Part shown: piece by piece, positions 8,466-19,041 of the stretch
How the letters are laid out: every line of letters begins with the position of its first letter
How positions within the stretch are numbered: position 1 is the first letter of the stretch
Assembly: GCF_014161445.1 (NCBI RefSeq)
Contig: NZ_JABBXA010000010.1
Location: 62,001 to 126,000, forward strand
Length of the DNA stretch: 64,000 nucleotides
DNA from: Microbispora sp. H13382
GTDB lineage: Bacteria > Actinomycetota > Actinomycetes > Streptosporangiales > Streptosporangiaceae
Direction: 5' to 3'
Translations under genes and position numbers: made by a program
The notes under the pieces: model-generated
Told to the model about the DNA's origin: nothing
Seen by the model: the letters and a program-made list of their open reading frames with translations, nothing else
Database searches by the model: none

Positions 8466-9343
8466 TGACCTACGACCGCGATGACCTGCACCGGCTCGTC
8501 GCCGGCATCGCTCCGGCCCCCGGCCCCGGGATGACGCCGGTCGCCCTGGAACTGCTGGAGGAGATCGTCTCCGGCCCGGCTCCGGCGGCCCGCCGCCGGC
8601 GGGTGACGGAGGCGCTCACCGGGGCCGCCCGGACCATCCTGCGCGGCCCCCGGCTGGTGCCGGCGATCGTCTCGCTCACCGCCGTTCTGCTCGCCGTGGG
8701 CTGGCTCGTGCCCGGGGCGGCCGGCATCGGCCCCGCACCCGCCTCCGCCGCGCTCGACATCAGGCGGGAGGGCGACCACTACGTCGTCATGGTGCGGGAC
8801 CTGTTCGCCGCTCCCGCGACGTACCAGCGCGAACTGCGCGAACGCGGCCTGGACGTGGAGGTGCGGCTCGTGCCGACGGCGGAGGGCTCGGCGGGGCGGG
8901 CGATCGGCTTCGACGGCACGCGGGACACCAGCGGCATCACCGTGATGAAGGCGCCGGGCGAGTGCGAGTGGTTCGGCGGCTGCCCGATCGGCTTCCGTGT
9001 CCCGGTGAACTTCCGCGGGCACGCGACCGTGCTGCTCACCCGCACCGCCCGGCCGGGGGAGCGCTACGCGATTGTGGAGGCCATCGACATGGAGGGCCGG
9101 CCCTTCCACTGCGTGGACTACGTCAACAAGACCGTCGCGGAGGTCCTGCCCCTGCTGCGGGAACGCGGCGTGCGGGCGGAGTTCACCTCCTACGCCACCA
9201 AGGGCGCCAGGCCGTCCGCCCCGGCTTCCTGGTACGTCTACGAGGGGGTCATGGTCGCGGAGGGACAGGCGCTCATGCTGGTCAACCCCACCCCGAACCC
9301 CGAGCCGCGGCCCAGGGACGCCTTCTGCGCCGAGCATCCCTGA
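8465..9343 (+). CDS. Single-pass membrane protein coupled to the ECF sigma factor
   Basis: 292 aa. A short cytoplasmic part (about 1-58) precedes one membrane segment (LVPAIVSLTAVLLAVGWLV, about 61-79) and a roughly 210-residue outside domain that contains the pairs CEW..GCP and C at the C-terminus. Being overlapped by the sigma gene it is probably the cognate regulator. However, the zinc anti-sigma motif HxxxCxxC is absent and the cytoplasmic part has no recognised anti-sigma fold. I do not recognise the outer domain. The start has GGAGGAGAG upstream, a strong ribosome site. Confidence 0.8.
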   Translation: MTYDRDDLHRLVAGIAPAPGPGMTPVALELLEEIVSGPAPAARRRRVTEALTGAARTILRGPRLVPAIVSLTAVLLAVGWLVPGAAGIGPAPASAALDIRREGDHYVVMVRDLFAAPATYQRELRERGLDVEVRLVPTAEGSAGRAIGFDGTRDTSGITVMKAPGECEWFGGCPIGFRVPVNFRGHATVLLTRTARPGERYAIVEAIDMEGRPFHCVDYVNKTVAEVLPLLRERGVRAEFTSYATKGARPSAPASWYVYEGVMVAEGQALMLVNPTPNPEPRPRDAFCAEHP

Positions 9344-9383
9344 GACTCCGGCGTCCCTGAGACCTCGGCGTCACTGAGGTCGG

Positions 9384-9423
9384 CCTGGCGGTCCGCGCCC
9401 CGCTCGCGGCGCGGACCGCCAGG
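9384..9423 (+). terminator. Terminator after the sigma operon
   Basis: A perfect 16-bp stem (9384-9399 with 9408-9423) encloses an 8-nt loop, 41 nt after the stop of the membrane protein gene. It has no long U run, which is usual in such GC-rich genomes. Confidence 0.75.
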
Positions 9424-9634
9424 CGCCCCTCCGCGCTCCGCTCCAGGCGCCACTTGCCCCCCGCGCCTGCCACGGCGGCGGCGTCGCGGCCGAATCCGGC
9501 GCGGCGCCCGGGCCTTCATCCCTGCCCTCAGCGGCCGGTCTTCCAGCGCTGACACCGGCATGCCCACAGTCATTGCCCGACTGCCGCGGCCGTGCGCCGC
9601 CCGGCCGGATCTCCCCTCAACGAACGGTCTCGTC

Positions 9635-11191
9635 ATGCCCGCATACGCTCGTGCCCTGCTCCCGGTGCTCGCCGGGATCGGGCGCCACCGGTTCTTCGCG
9701 ATCGCGCTCACCGCCGCGGCCGTGCTCAGGGTGGTCACGATGCTCGGTTACCCGCCCGCCCGGCTGTACTGGTACGACTCGTTCAGCTACCTGCACAACG
9801 CCGTTCACCTGCGGCCCGAGCAGGGGTTCCATCCGATCGGATACCCCCTGCTGCTGCGCGTCCTGCTGCCCTTCCACAGCGTCGAGCTGGTCGTCGTGCT
9901 GCAGCACGCGATGGGACTGGCGACGGGCGTCATCGTCTACGCGGCGCTCCGTGGCAGAGGACTGCCCGCCTGGGGCGCCGTGCTCGCCTCGGCCCCGGTG
10001 CTGTTCGACGCGTCGTTCCTCCGGCTCGAGCACGCGGTGCTGTCCGATTCGCTGTTCATCCTGCTGGTCGTCGCCGCCACGGCCCTGCTGGTCCGGCGGC
10101 CGGTGCCGTCCGCGCGCGCCGCCGCGACCGCCTGTCTGCTGCTCGCGGGCGCCACCCTCACCCGCACGGTCGCGCTGCCGTTGATCCTGCTGGTCCTGAT
10201 GGTGCTCGCCGTCCGCCGCGTGCCCTGGCGCCGGATCGCCGCGCTCGCCCTGGCCGGGCTGCTGCCGGTCGCGGCGTACGCGACGTGGTACGGCGGGCTC
10301 CACGGCCGCTTCGGTGTCAGCGGCACGGACGGAGTGGCGTTGTGGGCCCGTTCGATGACCTTCGCGGACTGCGCGGTCATCCAGCCTCCGCCGGACCTCG
10401 CGCCACTGTGCCCGAACGGCACCGTCCTCGACGCCGCGGGGGAGTACGTGTGGGCCGAGGAGTCCTCCCTCAACCGGCTCCCCGGCGGACACATCGCGCT
10501 GAACGACCGGGCGCGCGCCTTCGCGCTGCGCGCCATCGCCGCCCAGCCCCTGGACTACCTGCGCGACGTGGTGACGGACACCGCGCTCGCGTTCGCCTGG
10601 ACCCCCGTCGCCCACCCGGCTCGCACCGTCCCCGCGTTCGGCTTCGCTCTCGGGACCTGGCCGCTCCCCGCCGGCCGGCCGCTCGTCGAGCAGGCCAGAC
10701 GGGAGTACGACCCCGATCTCACCGGCATGCGGTCCGTCCGGCCGTACGCCGACCTGCTCATCGCCTATCAGCACCCGGCCTACCTGCGCGGGCCGTTGCT
10801 GGCCGTCATCCTGCTCATGGGCGCCGCCGGCACTGTGGGCAGGGTGGGCAGGCTGGGCAGGGTGGGCAGGGGGGACACTGTGCGGCGGCCGCGGACGGCG
10901 GCGCTGCCCTGGGCGGTCGCCGTGACGCTGCTCGTCGCGCCGGTGGCGGTGCTCGACTTCGACCACCGCTACGTGCTTCCCGCCGTGCCCGTGGCGTGCC
11001 TGGCGGCGGGGCTGGCGCTCGCCCGGCCCCCGCGCGCGGCGGCGGGCATCGGAAGTGGCGGCGGGCATCGGAAGTGGCGGCGGGCATCGGAAGTGGCGGC
11101 GGGCATTGGGCGCAGCGGCGGGCACTCGTACGGCGGGCATTCGGGAGGCCGGCGCGAGGCGCCCCTCCGCGAAGCGACCGCGGACGCGTGA
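9635..11191 (+). CDS. Polytopic membrane protein, GT39/PMT-like glycosyltransferase
   Basis: 518 aa from the chosen ATG; an alternative in-frame ATG at 9560 would add 25 residues, and neither has a clear ribosome site. At least ten hydrophobic segments are present. After the first segment comes YPPARLYWYDSFSYL, the acidic-residue loop typical of dolichol/polyprenyl-phosphate-dependent glycosyltransferases (GT-C fold), and later HAVLSDSLF, another conserved family loop. It would transfer a sugar from a lipid carrier outside the membrane; donor and acceptor are unknown. The last 40 residues (GGGHRKWRRASEV...) come from 19-bp DNA repeats and do not look like a natural domain. Confidence 0.72.
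   Translation: MPAYARALLPVLAGIGRHRFFAIALTAAAVLRVVTMLGYPPARLYWYDSFSYLHNAVHLRPEQGFHPIGYPLLLRVLLPFHSVELVVVLQHAMGLATGVIVYAALRGRGLPAWGAVLASAPVLFDASFLRLEHAVLSDSLFILLVVAATALLVRRPVPSARAAATACLLLAGATLTRTVALPLILLVLMVLAVRRVPWRRIAALALAGLLPVAAYATWYGGLHGRFGVSGTDGVALWARSMTFADCAVIQPPPDLAPLCPNGTVLDAAGEYVWAEESSLNRLPGGHIALNDRARAFALRAIAAQPLDYLRDVVTDTALAFAWTPVAHPARTVPAFGFALGTWPLPAGRPLVEQARREYDPDLTGMRSVRPYADLLIAYQHPAYLRGPLLAVILLMGAAGTVGRVGRLGRVGRGDTVRRPRTAALPWAVAVTLLVAPVAVLDFDHRYVLPAVPVACLAAGLALARPPRAAAGIGSGGGHRKWRRASEVAAGIGRSGGHSYGGHSGGRREAPLREATADA
11039..11114 (+). repeat. 19-bp tandem repeat at the 3' end of the GT39-like gene
   Basis: Three perfect copies of GCGGCGGGCATCGGAAGTG (11039-11057, 11058-11076, 11077-11095) are followed by a degenerate copy (11096-11114) and a partial fifth. 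Because 19 is not divisible by 3, each copy is read in a different frame. Confidence 0.9.
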
Positions 11192-11231
11192 CCACGGGCA
11201 CTTGACCATGGGCACTTGACCACGGGCACTT
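11190..11231. repeat. 14-bp tandem repeat, three copies
   Basis: GACCACGGGCACTT occurs at 11190-11203 and 11218-11231, with a one-base variant (T for C) between them. It lies at and just after the stop codon of the GT39-like gene. Confidence 0.85.
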
Positions 11232-11270
11232 GACCCGGAGACGTGATCATCGGGAACAGGGGCGGCCTCT

Positions 11271-11331
11271 CTGACACTTTCACCGCCTCCGTGCGCACGT
11301 CCGTCAGATCGGGTCTAGGCGAAAGTGTCAG
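11271..11331. repeat. Spaced 11-bp inverted repeat upstream of the aminopeptidase gene
   Basis: CTGACACTTTC (11271-11281) and its exact complement (11321-11331) are separated by 39 nt. The 339-bp gap 11192-11530 otherwise holds only the 14-bp repeats and the palindrome at 11355. Confidence 0.7.
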
Positions 11332-11354
11332 AACGGGTTAACTTCCGCAAAGGT

Positions 11355-13027
<1,673 letters not shown>

Positions 13028-13042
13028 CGACGTATCCGCCAT

Positions 13043-13070
13043 CGTGCCCGTTCCCCCGGGAACGGGCACG
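13043..13070. terminator. Bidirectional terminator between convergent genes
   Basis: A perfect 13-bp stem (13043-13055 with 13058-13070) lies in the 51-bp gap between the aminopeptidase stop and the VWA gene stop. Confidence 0.8.
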
Positions 13071-13078
13071 ACCGTGGG

Positions 13079-14026
13079 TCAGGGGATGCGGGCGCCCAGG
13101 AGGATCGCGGCGGCGGCCGCCAGCAGGCCCGCGACGATCGCGGCGACGAGGAACCGCTGCGTGATCTCCTGGTGCACGACCTTGTATCCGAGCGAGGTGC
13201 CGATCTGCGTGTACACGTCGCGCAGCTCGCTGCCCGACTCGGCGGTGTACGCCCGGCCCCCGGTGCCCTCCGACAGCGACTTCAGCGTGGTCTTGTTGAC
13301 CGGGACCTGCACCGCCCGGTTGTCGATCGTCACCGTGCCCTCCGGCGTGCCGTACGCGATCGTGGACACCGGCACCTTCGCGCCGACCGACGCGTCGATG
13401 GCCTCGTTGACCGACCGCCCGGAGGTGTTGTCGCCGTCCGACAGCAGCACGATCGCCGACGGGGGCGGGTCGGTGACCGCCCGCTGGTCGAACGACCTGA
13501 TCGAGTCGAGCGAGTTGAACACGGCCTCGCCGATCGCCGTGCCGGGCCGGGTGGTCAGGCTGGAGATCGCGGTGTTCACGGCGGCGTGGTCGGTGGTGGG
13601 GGAGATGACCACGGCGGCCGATCTCGCGAAGGCCACCACCCCGACGTTGAACCGCTCGGGCAGGTCGCTGACGAACTGCTGGGCGGCCTGCTTGGCCGCG
13701 ACGAGCCGGGTGGGGGCGACGTCCGCCGACTCCATCGACAGCGACACGTCCACGGCGACCATGATGGTGGCGCGGTCGCGGGGCACCTTCACCGCGCCGG
13801 CCGGCCGGGCCGCGCCGAGGACCAGCAGGCTCATCATGACGAGGAACAGCACGGCCGGCACGTGCCGCCGCCAGGAGGGCCGTTCGGGCGCCACCAGCGA
13901 CAGCAGCGCGAGGTTCGTGAAGCGCACCGTGTAGCGGCGGCGCGCGAACTGCGCCCCGACGTACGCCGCGACCATCGCGGCGACCAGGACGAACAGCCAC
14001 AGCCAGCCGGGGGCGAGGAACGTCAT
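13079..14026 (-). CDS. VWA-domain membrane protein (BatA/BatB-like)
   Basis: 315 aa. Two N-terminal membrane segments ([20 protein letters not shown] and [16 protein letters not shown]) precede a von Willebrand A domain with a full MIDAS site, [11 protein letters not shown] (DxSxS), and LLSDGDN. A C-terminal membrane helix follows ([19 protein letters not shown]). Such proteins work with MoxR ATPases and DUF58 proteins in poorly defined envelope or metal-centre assembly tasks. It is the last gene of the MoxR-DUF58-VWA operon; its ATG overlaps the DUF58 stop (ATGA at 14023). Confidence 0.92.
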   Translation of the reverse strand: MTFLAPGWLWLFVLVAAMVAAYVGAQFARRRYTVRFTNLALLSLVAPERPSWRRHVPAVLFLVMMSLLVLGAARPAGAVKVPRDRATIMVAVDVSLSMESADVAPTRLVAAKQAAQQFVSDLPERFNVGVVAFARSAAVVISPTTDHAAVNTAISSLTTRPGTAIGEAVFNSLDSIRSFDQRAVTDPPPSAIVLLSDGDNTSGRSVNEAIDASVGAKVPVSTIAYGTPEGTVTIDNRAVQVPVNKTTLKSLSEGTGGRAYTAESGSELRDVYTQIGTSLGYKVVHQEITQRFLVAAIVAGLLAAAAAILLGARIP

Positions 14027-14943
14027 GCGCCCGCCTTCCCGCCGGCGGCCCGGCGCAGCAGATGAGAGGCCCGCCGCTGCCGCAGCACGAACTCGGCGAT
14101 GTCGAACACCCAGTCGCGGTCGGTGCGGAGCACGAGATGGGCCGCCCCGGCCCGGCGCAGCGCCGCCCGGGTCCACCCGCGCTGCTCGGCCGCCGCCTCG
14201 GCGTACCGCTCCCTGAGCGTGCGCGACAGCTGGACCCCGCGCGAGCGCCCGGTCTCGGGGTCGGCGAGGGTGACGAACCCGACGTCGGGCAGCTCCAGCT
14301 CGCGGGGATCGATGATCTCCACGGCGAGCACCTGGTGCCGCGCGGCCAGGCGGCGCAGCGGCGGCTCCCAGGAGTCCGGCGAGTCGAGGAAGTCGGAGAC
14401 GACGACCCGCAGCCCGCGCTTGCGGTGCGCCGGCGCCATCATCTCCAGAGCCTCCCCGAGGTCCACCGCGCCCTGCGCGGGCGGCGCGCTGAGCAGCGAG
14501 TGCAGCAGAGCGTACAGCCGGGGCCGGCCGGACCTGGCCGGATAGCGGTGCACGTCGTCGCCGTACAGGATGTAGGCGCCGAACCGGTCGCCGACCCGGC
14601 TCGCGAGGATCCCGATCGCCCCGACGGCGCTGACGACCAGGTCGCGTTTGGACATGCTCGCCGTGCCGAACTCCATGCTGGCCGACAGGTCGGCCACCAC
14701 CCACGTCTCCAGCTCCCGGTCGGCGATGAGGTCCCGCACGTGCGGGACCGTCGTGCGCGCGGTCACCGCCCAGTCCATGCGGCGCACGTCGTCCTCGCCG
14801 GGCACGTAGACGCGGCTGTCCCCCTGCTCGCTGCCGGGCCCGGGGATCAGTCCCTGGTGGCGGCCCTGGAGCAGCCCGTCCAGCCGCCGCACCACCGTCA
14901 GCTCCAGCCGCCGCAGCGCCTGGTCGGGGTTGGCCGCGCTCAT
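14023..14943 (-). CDS. DUF58 domain protein
   Basis: 306 aa cytoplasmic protein. The DUF58 signature is present: [19 protein letters not shown], followed by VVADLSASM, a VWA-like acidic site. The start MSAANPDQ overlaps the MoxR stop as ATGA (14940-14943), which is better than the ATG at 14961. DUF58 proteins are almost always encoded next to a MoxR ATPase and probably act as its client or adaptor; the molecular role is unknown. Confidence 0.92.
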   Translation of the reverse strand: MSAANPDQALRRLELTVVRRLDGLLQGRHQGLIPGPGSEQGDSRVYVPGEDDVRRMDWAVTARTTVPHVRDLIADRELETWVVADLSASMEFGTASMSKRDLVVSAVGAIGILASRVGDRFGAYILYGDDVHRYPARSGRPRLYALLHSLLSAPPAQGAVDLGEALEMMAPAHRKRGLRVVVSDFLDSPDSWEPPLRRLAARHQVLAVEIIDPRELELPDVGFVTLADPETGRSRGVQLSRTLRERYAEAAAEQRGWTRAALRRAGAAHLVLRTDRDWVFDIAEFVLRQRRASHLLRRAAGGKAGA

Positions 14944-15983
14944 CGCATGCCCTGGTTCCACACCACGAGCGGCGGCGGCACCGCCTGCAGGACCCGGCGT
15001 ACGACGTCGTCGGGGTCCACCTCGTCGGCCAGTGCGTCGAAGGTGAGCATCAGCCGGTGCGACATGACGTCGATCGCCACGTCGCGGACGTCGTCGGGCA
15101 GCAGGTAGTCGCGCCCGCGCAGCAGGGCCAGGGCCCGCCCGGCGGAGATCAGGCCCAGCGTCGCCCGGGGGCTCACCCCGATCTCGATCGTGTCCTGCAG
15201 GTCGGCCAGGCCGTAGTCCGCGGGGGCGCGCGTCGCCATGACGAGCCGTACGACGTAGTCGGCCACGAGCTGGTGGACCGAGACCTCCTCGGCCATGTCC
15301 TGCAGCCGCACCAGCGTGGCCGGGTCGAGCACCGGCTTGGGCACGGGCGGGCGCACGCTCATCCGCTGCAGGATCTCCAGCTCCTCGTGCGCGCTCGGGT
15401 GGGACACGCGAACCTTGAACAGGAACCGGTCGCGCTGCACCTCCGGCAGCGGGTAGACGCCCTCCGACTCGATCGGGTTCTGCGTGGCGAGCACGACGAA
15501 CGGCCGGGGCAGCGGGTGGGTGCGCCCCGCGAGCGTCACCTGTCGCTCGGCCATCACCTCCAGCAGGGCCGACTGGACCTTCGCCGGAGCGCGGTTGATC
15601 TCGTCGGCGAGCAGGAAGTTGACGAACACCGGCCCGAGCTCGACATCGAACCGCTCGGAGCTCGGGTGGTAGACGCGGGTGCCGACGATGTCGCTGGGCA
15701 CCAGGTCGGGAGTGAACTGGATGCGGGCGAACGTGCCGCCCACCACGGTGGCCAGCGTCGAGGCGGCCAGCGTCTTGGCGACTCCCGGGACGCCTTCGAG
15801 CAGGCAGTGTCCCCGGGCGAGCAGCGCCACCAGCAGCCGCTCGACCATGTGCTCCTGTCCGACGATCACCCGCCGGACCTCGCCCAGCGCCTCCCGCAGG
15901 GTGTCCAGCCGGGCCTCGCCCTCCTCCTGCTCCGTCACGCCCTCGCCGGGCTCGGGGTCACTGCGTTCATCGGCAACGGTCAT
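14940..15983 (-). CDS. MoxR-family AAA+ ATPase
   Basis: 347 aa. Walker A is GVPGVAKT, Walker [16 protein letters not shown], sensor 1 LATQNPIE, and the arginine-finger region is LPEVQRDRF, with a lid domain after residue 230. MoxR proteins are chaperone-like ATPases that remodel partner VWA proteins. The acidic N-terminus (about 1-27) looks disordered. First gene of a three-gene operon in which every junction is an ATGA overlap. Confidence 0.95.
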   Translation of the reverse strand: MTVADERSDPEPGEGVTEQEEGEARLDTLREALGEVRRVIVGQEHMVERLLVALLARGHCLLEGVPGVAKTLAASTLATVVGGTFARIQFTPDLVPSDIVGTRVYHPSSERFDVELGPVFVNFLLADEINRAPAKVQSALLEVMAERQVTLAGRTHPLPRPFVVLATQNPIESEGVYPLPEVQRDRFLFKVRVSHPSAHEELEILQRMSVRPPVPKPVLDPATLVRLQDMAEEVSVHQLVADYVVRLVMATRAPADYGLADLQDTIEIGVSPRATLGLISAGRALALLRGRDYLLPDDVRDVAIDVMSHRLMLTFDALADEVDPDDVVRRVLQAVPPPLVVWNQGMR

Positions 15984-16080
15984 GCTCGTTATTCAATCGT
16001 GACTCGGCTGGAGAATCCATTTCTCTCCCATTTGCCCGTCCCGGCGCGCGCCACACCCCCTGCCGCGCCCGTGTGTTTTC

Positions 16081-16866
16081 ATGTGGGGGATGGTCACTCC
16101 GCTGCAGTACGGCGACCCGCCCCACGTGGGGCCGTTCGCGCTGCAGGCGCGTCTGCGGACGGCCCCGGCCGGGCTCGTCTACCTGGGGCAGGCGCCGGAC
16201 GGCCGGGTGGTGTCGGTGGCCGTCCTGTCCAGCGGCGCCGCCCTCGACGCCGCCGCCAGGGACCGGTTCGTCACCGCGATCAAGGACGCACAAAGCAGCG
16301 CGATCAGAGAAACACAGGTCAGGGCGGGCGTACGCGCGTGGGGGGCCTCGCTGGTGGACCGGGTGCGCGGCCGGGTTCCCCCCGACACGCCTCCCGTCCT
16401 GGCGATGCAGGACGGGCCCGCGCCCTGGGTGGCCGTGCCGTACGTGGTGAACGGCCCGGGGGCCGAGCGGTTCCTCGACCCGGTGCCGGTGTCCGGCACG
16501 TTGACGGGTCGGCGGCACGGGCCCGACTTCGTGCACTACTGGCTGGGCGACCGCACCCCCGCGCTGCCCGCCCCGCCCGCCCCGCCCCCGCCGCCGTTGG
16601 CGACCCGGCGCTCGGTCGTGCTCGCCTCGGCGCTGCTGGCCACGCTGGTGCTGGTGCTGCTGCTGGTCGTCTCGATGCTGCTGTTCCACGGCGAGGACGA
16701 GCAGGAGCCGCCCCGCCCGCTGCCGAACACGCAGTTCGTGCCCACCCCGCCGCCCGAGCCCGCCTCGCCCGAGCCGCAGCAGCCCACGCCCGGCCCGTCC
16801 GGCAGCGGAGAGGGCAGCGAGAGCCCCTGGCCCGACGACCTCTTCGGCGGCCGCGGCCCGATCTGA
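16081..16866 (+). CDS. Membrane protein with a degenerate Ser/Thr kinase N-lobe
   Basis: 261 aa. The N-terminus (YGDPPHVGPFALQARLRTA then AGLVYLGQAPDGRVVSVAVL) follows the layout of actinobacterial Ser/Thr kinases: the DPxxxGpy..L..RL opening, a glycine loop, then VY.G...GR.VAVK. The glycine loop is lost and the VAIK lysine is Val. APWVAVPYVVNGPG matches the kinase hinge region. No C-lobe, HRD or DFG exists. A Pro-rich spacer, one membrane helix (about residues 180-202) and a Pro/Ser-rich outside tail follow. It cannot be an active kinase and is perhaps a scaffold. An alternative ATG is at 16090. The kinase link is my inference from pattern. Confidence 0.7.
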   Translation: MWGMVTPLQYGDPPHVGPFALQARLRTAPAGLVYLGQAPDGRVVSVAVLSSGAALDAAARDRFVTAIKDAQSSAIRETQVRAGVRAWGASLVDRVRGRVPPDTPPVLAMQDGPAPWVAVPYVVNGPGAERFLDPVPVSGTLTGRRHGPDFVHYWLGDRTPALPAPPAPPPPPLATRRSVVLASALLATLVLVLLLVVSMLLFHGEDEQEPPRPLPNTQFVPTPPPEPASPEPQQPTPGPSGSGEGSESPWPDDLFGGRGPI

Positions 16867-16872
16867 CGCGGA

Positions 16873-16956
16873 TCAGGCGGTCATGAGGACCACCGAGGCG
16901 TTGTGGCCGCGGAAGCCGAAGGAGTTCACCAGTTTCGGGCCGCGCAGCACCGGCCG
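16873..16956 (-). pseudogene. C-terminal remnant of a beta-ketoacyl-ACP synthase
   Basis: Read on the minus strand this encodes 27 residues and a stop: RPVLRGPKLVNSFGF, then RGHNASVVLMTA. NSFGFGGHNAS is the invariant C-terminal signature of FabF/KS-alpha ketosynthases (catalytic His/Asn region); here one Gly is Arg. No upstream ketosynthase body exists because the response regulator gene ends at 17002. A second frame just upstream (about 16960-17001) reads LNRPCPIAVRGPWP, which also suits a ketosynthase end, so a frameshift is likely. It is a relic of a deleted gene. Confidence 0.75.
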
Positions 16957-17001
16957 TCGCTCAAGGCCAGGGGCCACGGACGGCGATGGGGCAGGGGCGG
17001 T

Positions 17002-17649
17002 TCAGCGGGGGGAGACGAAGCCCGACTCGTAGGCGGCGACCACCGCCTGCGTGCGGTCGCGGGCGCCCAGTTTGGCCAGGACGTTCCCCACGTGGGTCTT
17101 GACCGTCTCCGTGCCGACGTGGAGTTCGGCCGCGATCTCCGCGTTCGACAGGCCGCGTGCCATCAGCCGCAGCACGTCCCCCTCACGCGCGGTGAGCCGG
17201 TCGATGCCGGGGACGGCGCGGGTGGCGCCGCGGGCCGCGACCAGCGACCGGATGGCGCCGGGGAACAGCAGCGACTCGCCCGCCGCGACCACCCGGATCG
17301 CCTGGACGAGCTCGTCCGCCCTCGCCCGCTTGAGCAGGAAGCCGCTCGCGCCGGCCCGCAGCGCCTCGTAGACGTAGTCGTCGTTCTCGAACGTCGTCAC
17401 CACCACGACCTTGGGCCCGCCCTCGGCGGCCGTGAGGGCCCGCGTCGCCTGGATGCCGTCGACCGCCGGCATGCGCACGTCCATCAGGACGACGTCGGGC
17501 CGGAGCGAGCGGGCCAGCGACACCGCCGCCGCGCCGTCGGCCGCCTCGCCCACGACGCTCAGGCCGGGCTCGGACTCGACGATGATCCGCAGGCCGGTGC
17601 GGATCAGGTCCTCGTCGTCGGCCAGCAGGACCCCGATGTTCGTGCTCAT
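17002..17649 (-). CDS. NarL/LuxR-family response regulator
   Basis: 215 aa. The receiver domain (about 1-120) has the acidic pair ADDED, the phospho-acceptor Asp in VVLMDVRMP, Thr in VVVTTF and Lys in LLKRA. The LuxR-type helix-turn-helix is LTAREGDVLRLMARGLSNAE then TETVKTHVGNVLAKLG. The start MSTNIG overlaps the histidine kinase stop (ATGA, 17646-17649). It is the DNA-binding partner of the kinase encoded upstream. Its targets are unknown. Confidence 0.93.
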   Translation of the reverse strand: MSTNIGVLLADDEDLIRTGLRIIVESEPGLSVVGEAADGAAAVSLARSLRPDVVLMDVRMPAVDGIQATRALTAAEGGPKVVVVTTFENDDYVYEALRAGASGFLLKRARADELVQAIRVVAAGESLLFPGAIRSLVAARGATRAVPGIDRLTAREGDVLRLMARGLSNAEIAAELHVGTETVKTHVGNVLAKLGARDRTQAVVAAYESGFVSPR

Positions 17650-18998
17650 TCCCCTGTCCGCCCCTCCCCGGAGTCCTCGTCCATGTCCCCGCTCGCGCTC
17701 TCGGCACGCGTGTCCGGGAGCCGGGCGGCGTCCGCCCCCGGAAGCGGGACCCTGACCTCGACCCGCCACGTCTCATCGTCGCCTCCCGCCTCGACCCGGC
17801 CGCCGAGCAGCGTCACCCGCTCCCGGATGCCGGCCAGCCCGTGCCCCGCCCCGCCGGTCACGCCGCCGCTCCCGCCACGCCGGCGTGGCCCGGTGAGGCC
17901 TCGCCTGTGATGCGCACGGACCTCGTTGCGCACGCACACCTCCAGGACGCGGTCGCGCACGCCGGCGTCCACCTCGACGGGGCCGGTGCCGTACCGGATC
18001 GCGTTGGTCAACGCCTCCTGCACGACGCGGTAGGCCTCCCGGGAGATCACGGGAGGGATTCCGGACAGCTCGCCCAGTCGCCGGGTGACCGGCCTGTCTC
18101 CGGGGCCGGCGGCGTCCAGCAACGCGGGAAGGTCGTCGAGGGACGGTTCCGGCGAGGCCCGCCCCCCGCCCTCCCGCAGCACGCCGATCACGTGGTCGAG
18201 CTCGTCCAGCGCGCTCCGGGCGGAGGTCTCGATCGCCTCCAGCGCGGCCCGGGCGGCGGCGGGATCCCGGTCGAGCACCCGGCCGGCCGCGGCGGCCTGC
18301 ACGGTCACCACGCTGAGGGCGTGGCCCACCGAGTCGTGCAACTCCCTGGCGAGCCGGTTGCGCACCGCGAGCCGGCGCGCGGCCTGCCGCGCAGACGCCA
18401 GCCGGTCGGCCGCGGACGGCCCCAGGAACACAGGGGCCAGGCGGGCGAGCAGCGCCCCGGCGCCGGCCGTGAGGAAGAGCAGGCAGACGAGGACGGCCAG
18501 CCCCGCGGGCGGACCCCACATCGTGGCCCGGCCGGCGCGGATCCCGCGGTCCACCAGCCCGAGGTGATCCCCGGCCAGCGGGAGGACCGCCAGCCAGACC
18601 GAGAACGGCACCATGGCCAGGGTCACCCCGCTCACCAGGCCGCCGACGGCCAGGTGCAGGGTGAACCACGCCGCGGTCCGGCGCCGTTCGGACCAGGTCC
18701 GCCGTGCGGAGGACGGCGGGGTCTCGACGGCCGCGCCCAGCAGCGTGCGGGCGGCGGCGACCTCGAAGGCCCGGACCGGCAGGAACAGCCCTGAGGCGGC
18801 CACCACCGGAAGCACCCCGATGAAGATCAACGGCTGCACCGACAGCAGCGGATCGCCGACGTCCGGCGTCGGGCGCCACAGCGCCGTCACGACCTCTCCG
18901 GCCATCATGTAGGGCATGAGCAGCGCCCCGCCGACGATCAGGCAGGCCCACCTGCGGTAGGTGGCCCTGTCGATGAGCGGGGCGAGGACCTTGTTCAT
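17646..18998 (-). CDS. Membrane sensor histidine kinase (NarL-type partner)
   Basis: 450 aa. About five or six membrane segments lie in the first 230 residues. The dimerisation motif RNRLARELHDSVGHALSVV (His phospho-site, HisKA_3) and an HATPase domain with EALTNAIRYG (N box) and GHGLAGIRERV (G box) follow. The start is MNKVLAPLIDR; longer starts add low-complexity sequence. The tail past residue 430 is acidic and disordered. With the overlapping regulator it forms a complete two-component system; its signal is not apparent. Confidence 0.92.
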   Translation of the reverse strand: MNKVLAPLIDRATYRRWACLIVGGALLMPYMMAGEVVTALWRPTPDVGDPLLSVQPLIFIGVLPVVAASGLFLPVRAFEVAAARTLLGAAVETPPSSARRTWSERRRTAAWFTLHLAVGGLVSGVTLAMVPFSVWLAVLPLAGDHLGLVDRGIRAGRATMWGPPAGLAVLVCLLFLTAGAGALLARLAPVFLGPSAADRLASARQAARRLAVRNRLARELHDSVGHALSVVTVQAAAAGRVLDRDPAAARAALEAIETSARSALDELDHVIGVLREGGGRASPEPSLDDLPALLDAAGPGDRPVTRRLGELSGIPPVISREAYRVVQEALTNAIRYGTGPVEVDAGVRDRVLEVCVRNEVRAHHRRGLTGPRRRGGSGGVTGGAGHGLAGIRERVTLLGGRVEAGGDDETWRVEVRVPLPGADAARLPDTRAESASGDMDEDSGEGRTGE

Positions 18999-19041
18999 GT
19001 TCCGATGGTCCCGCAGTGACGGCGGACGCCGTGCCGTCCGG

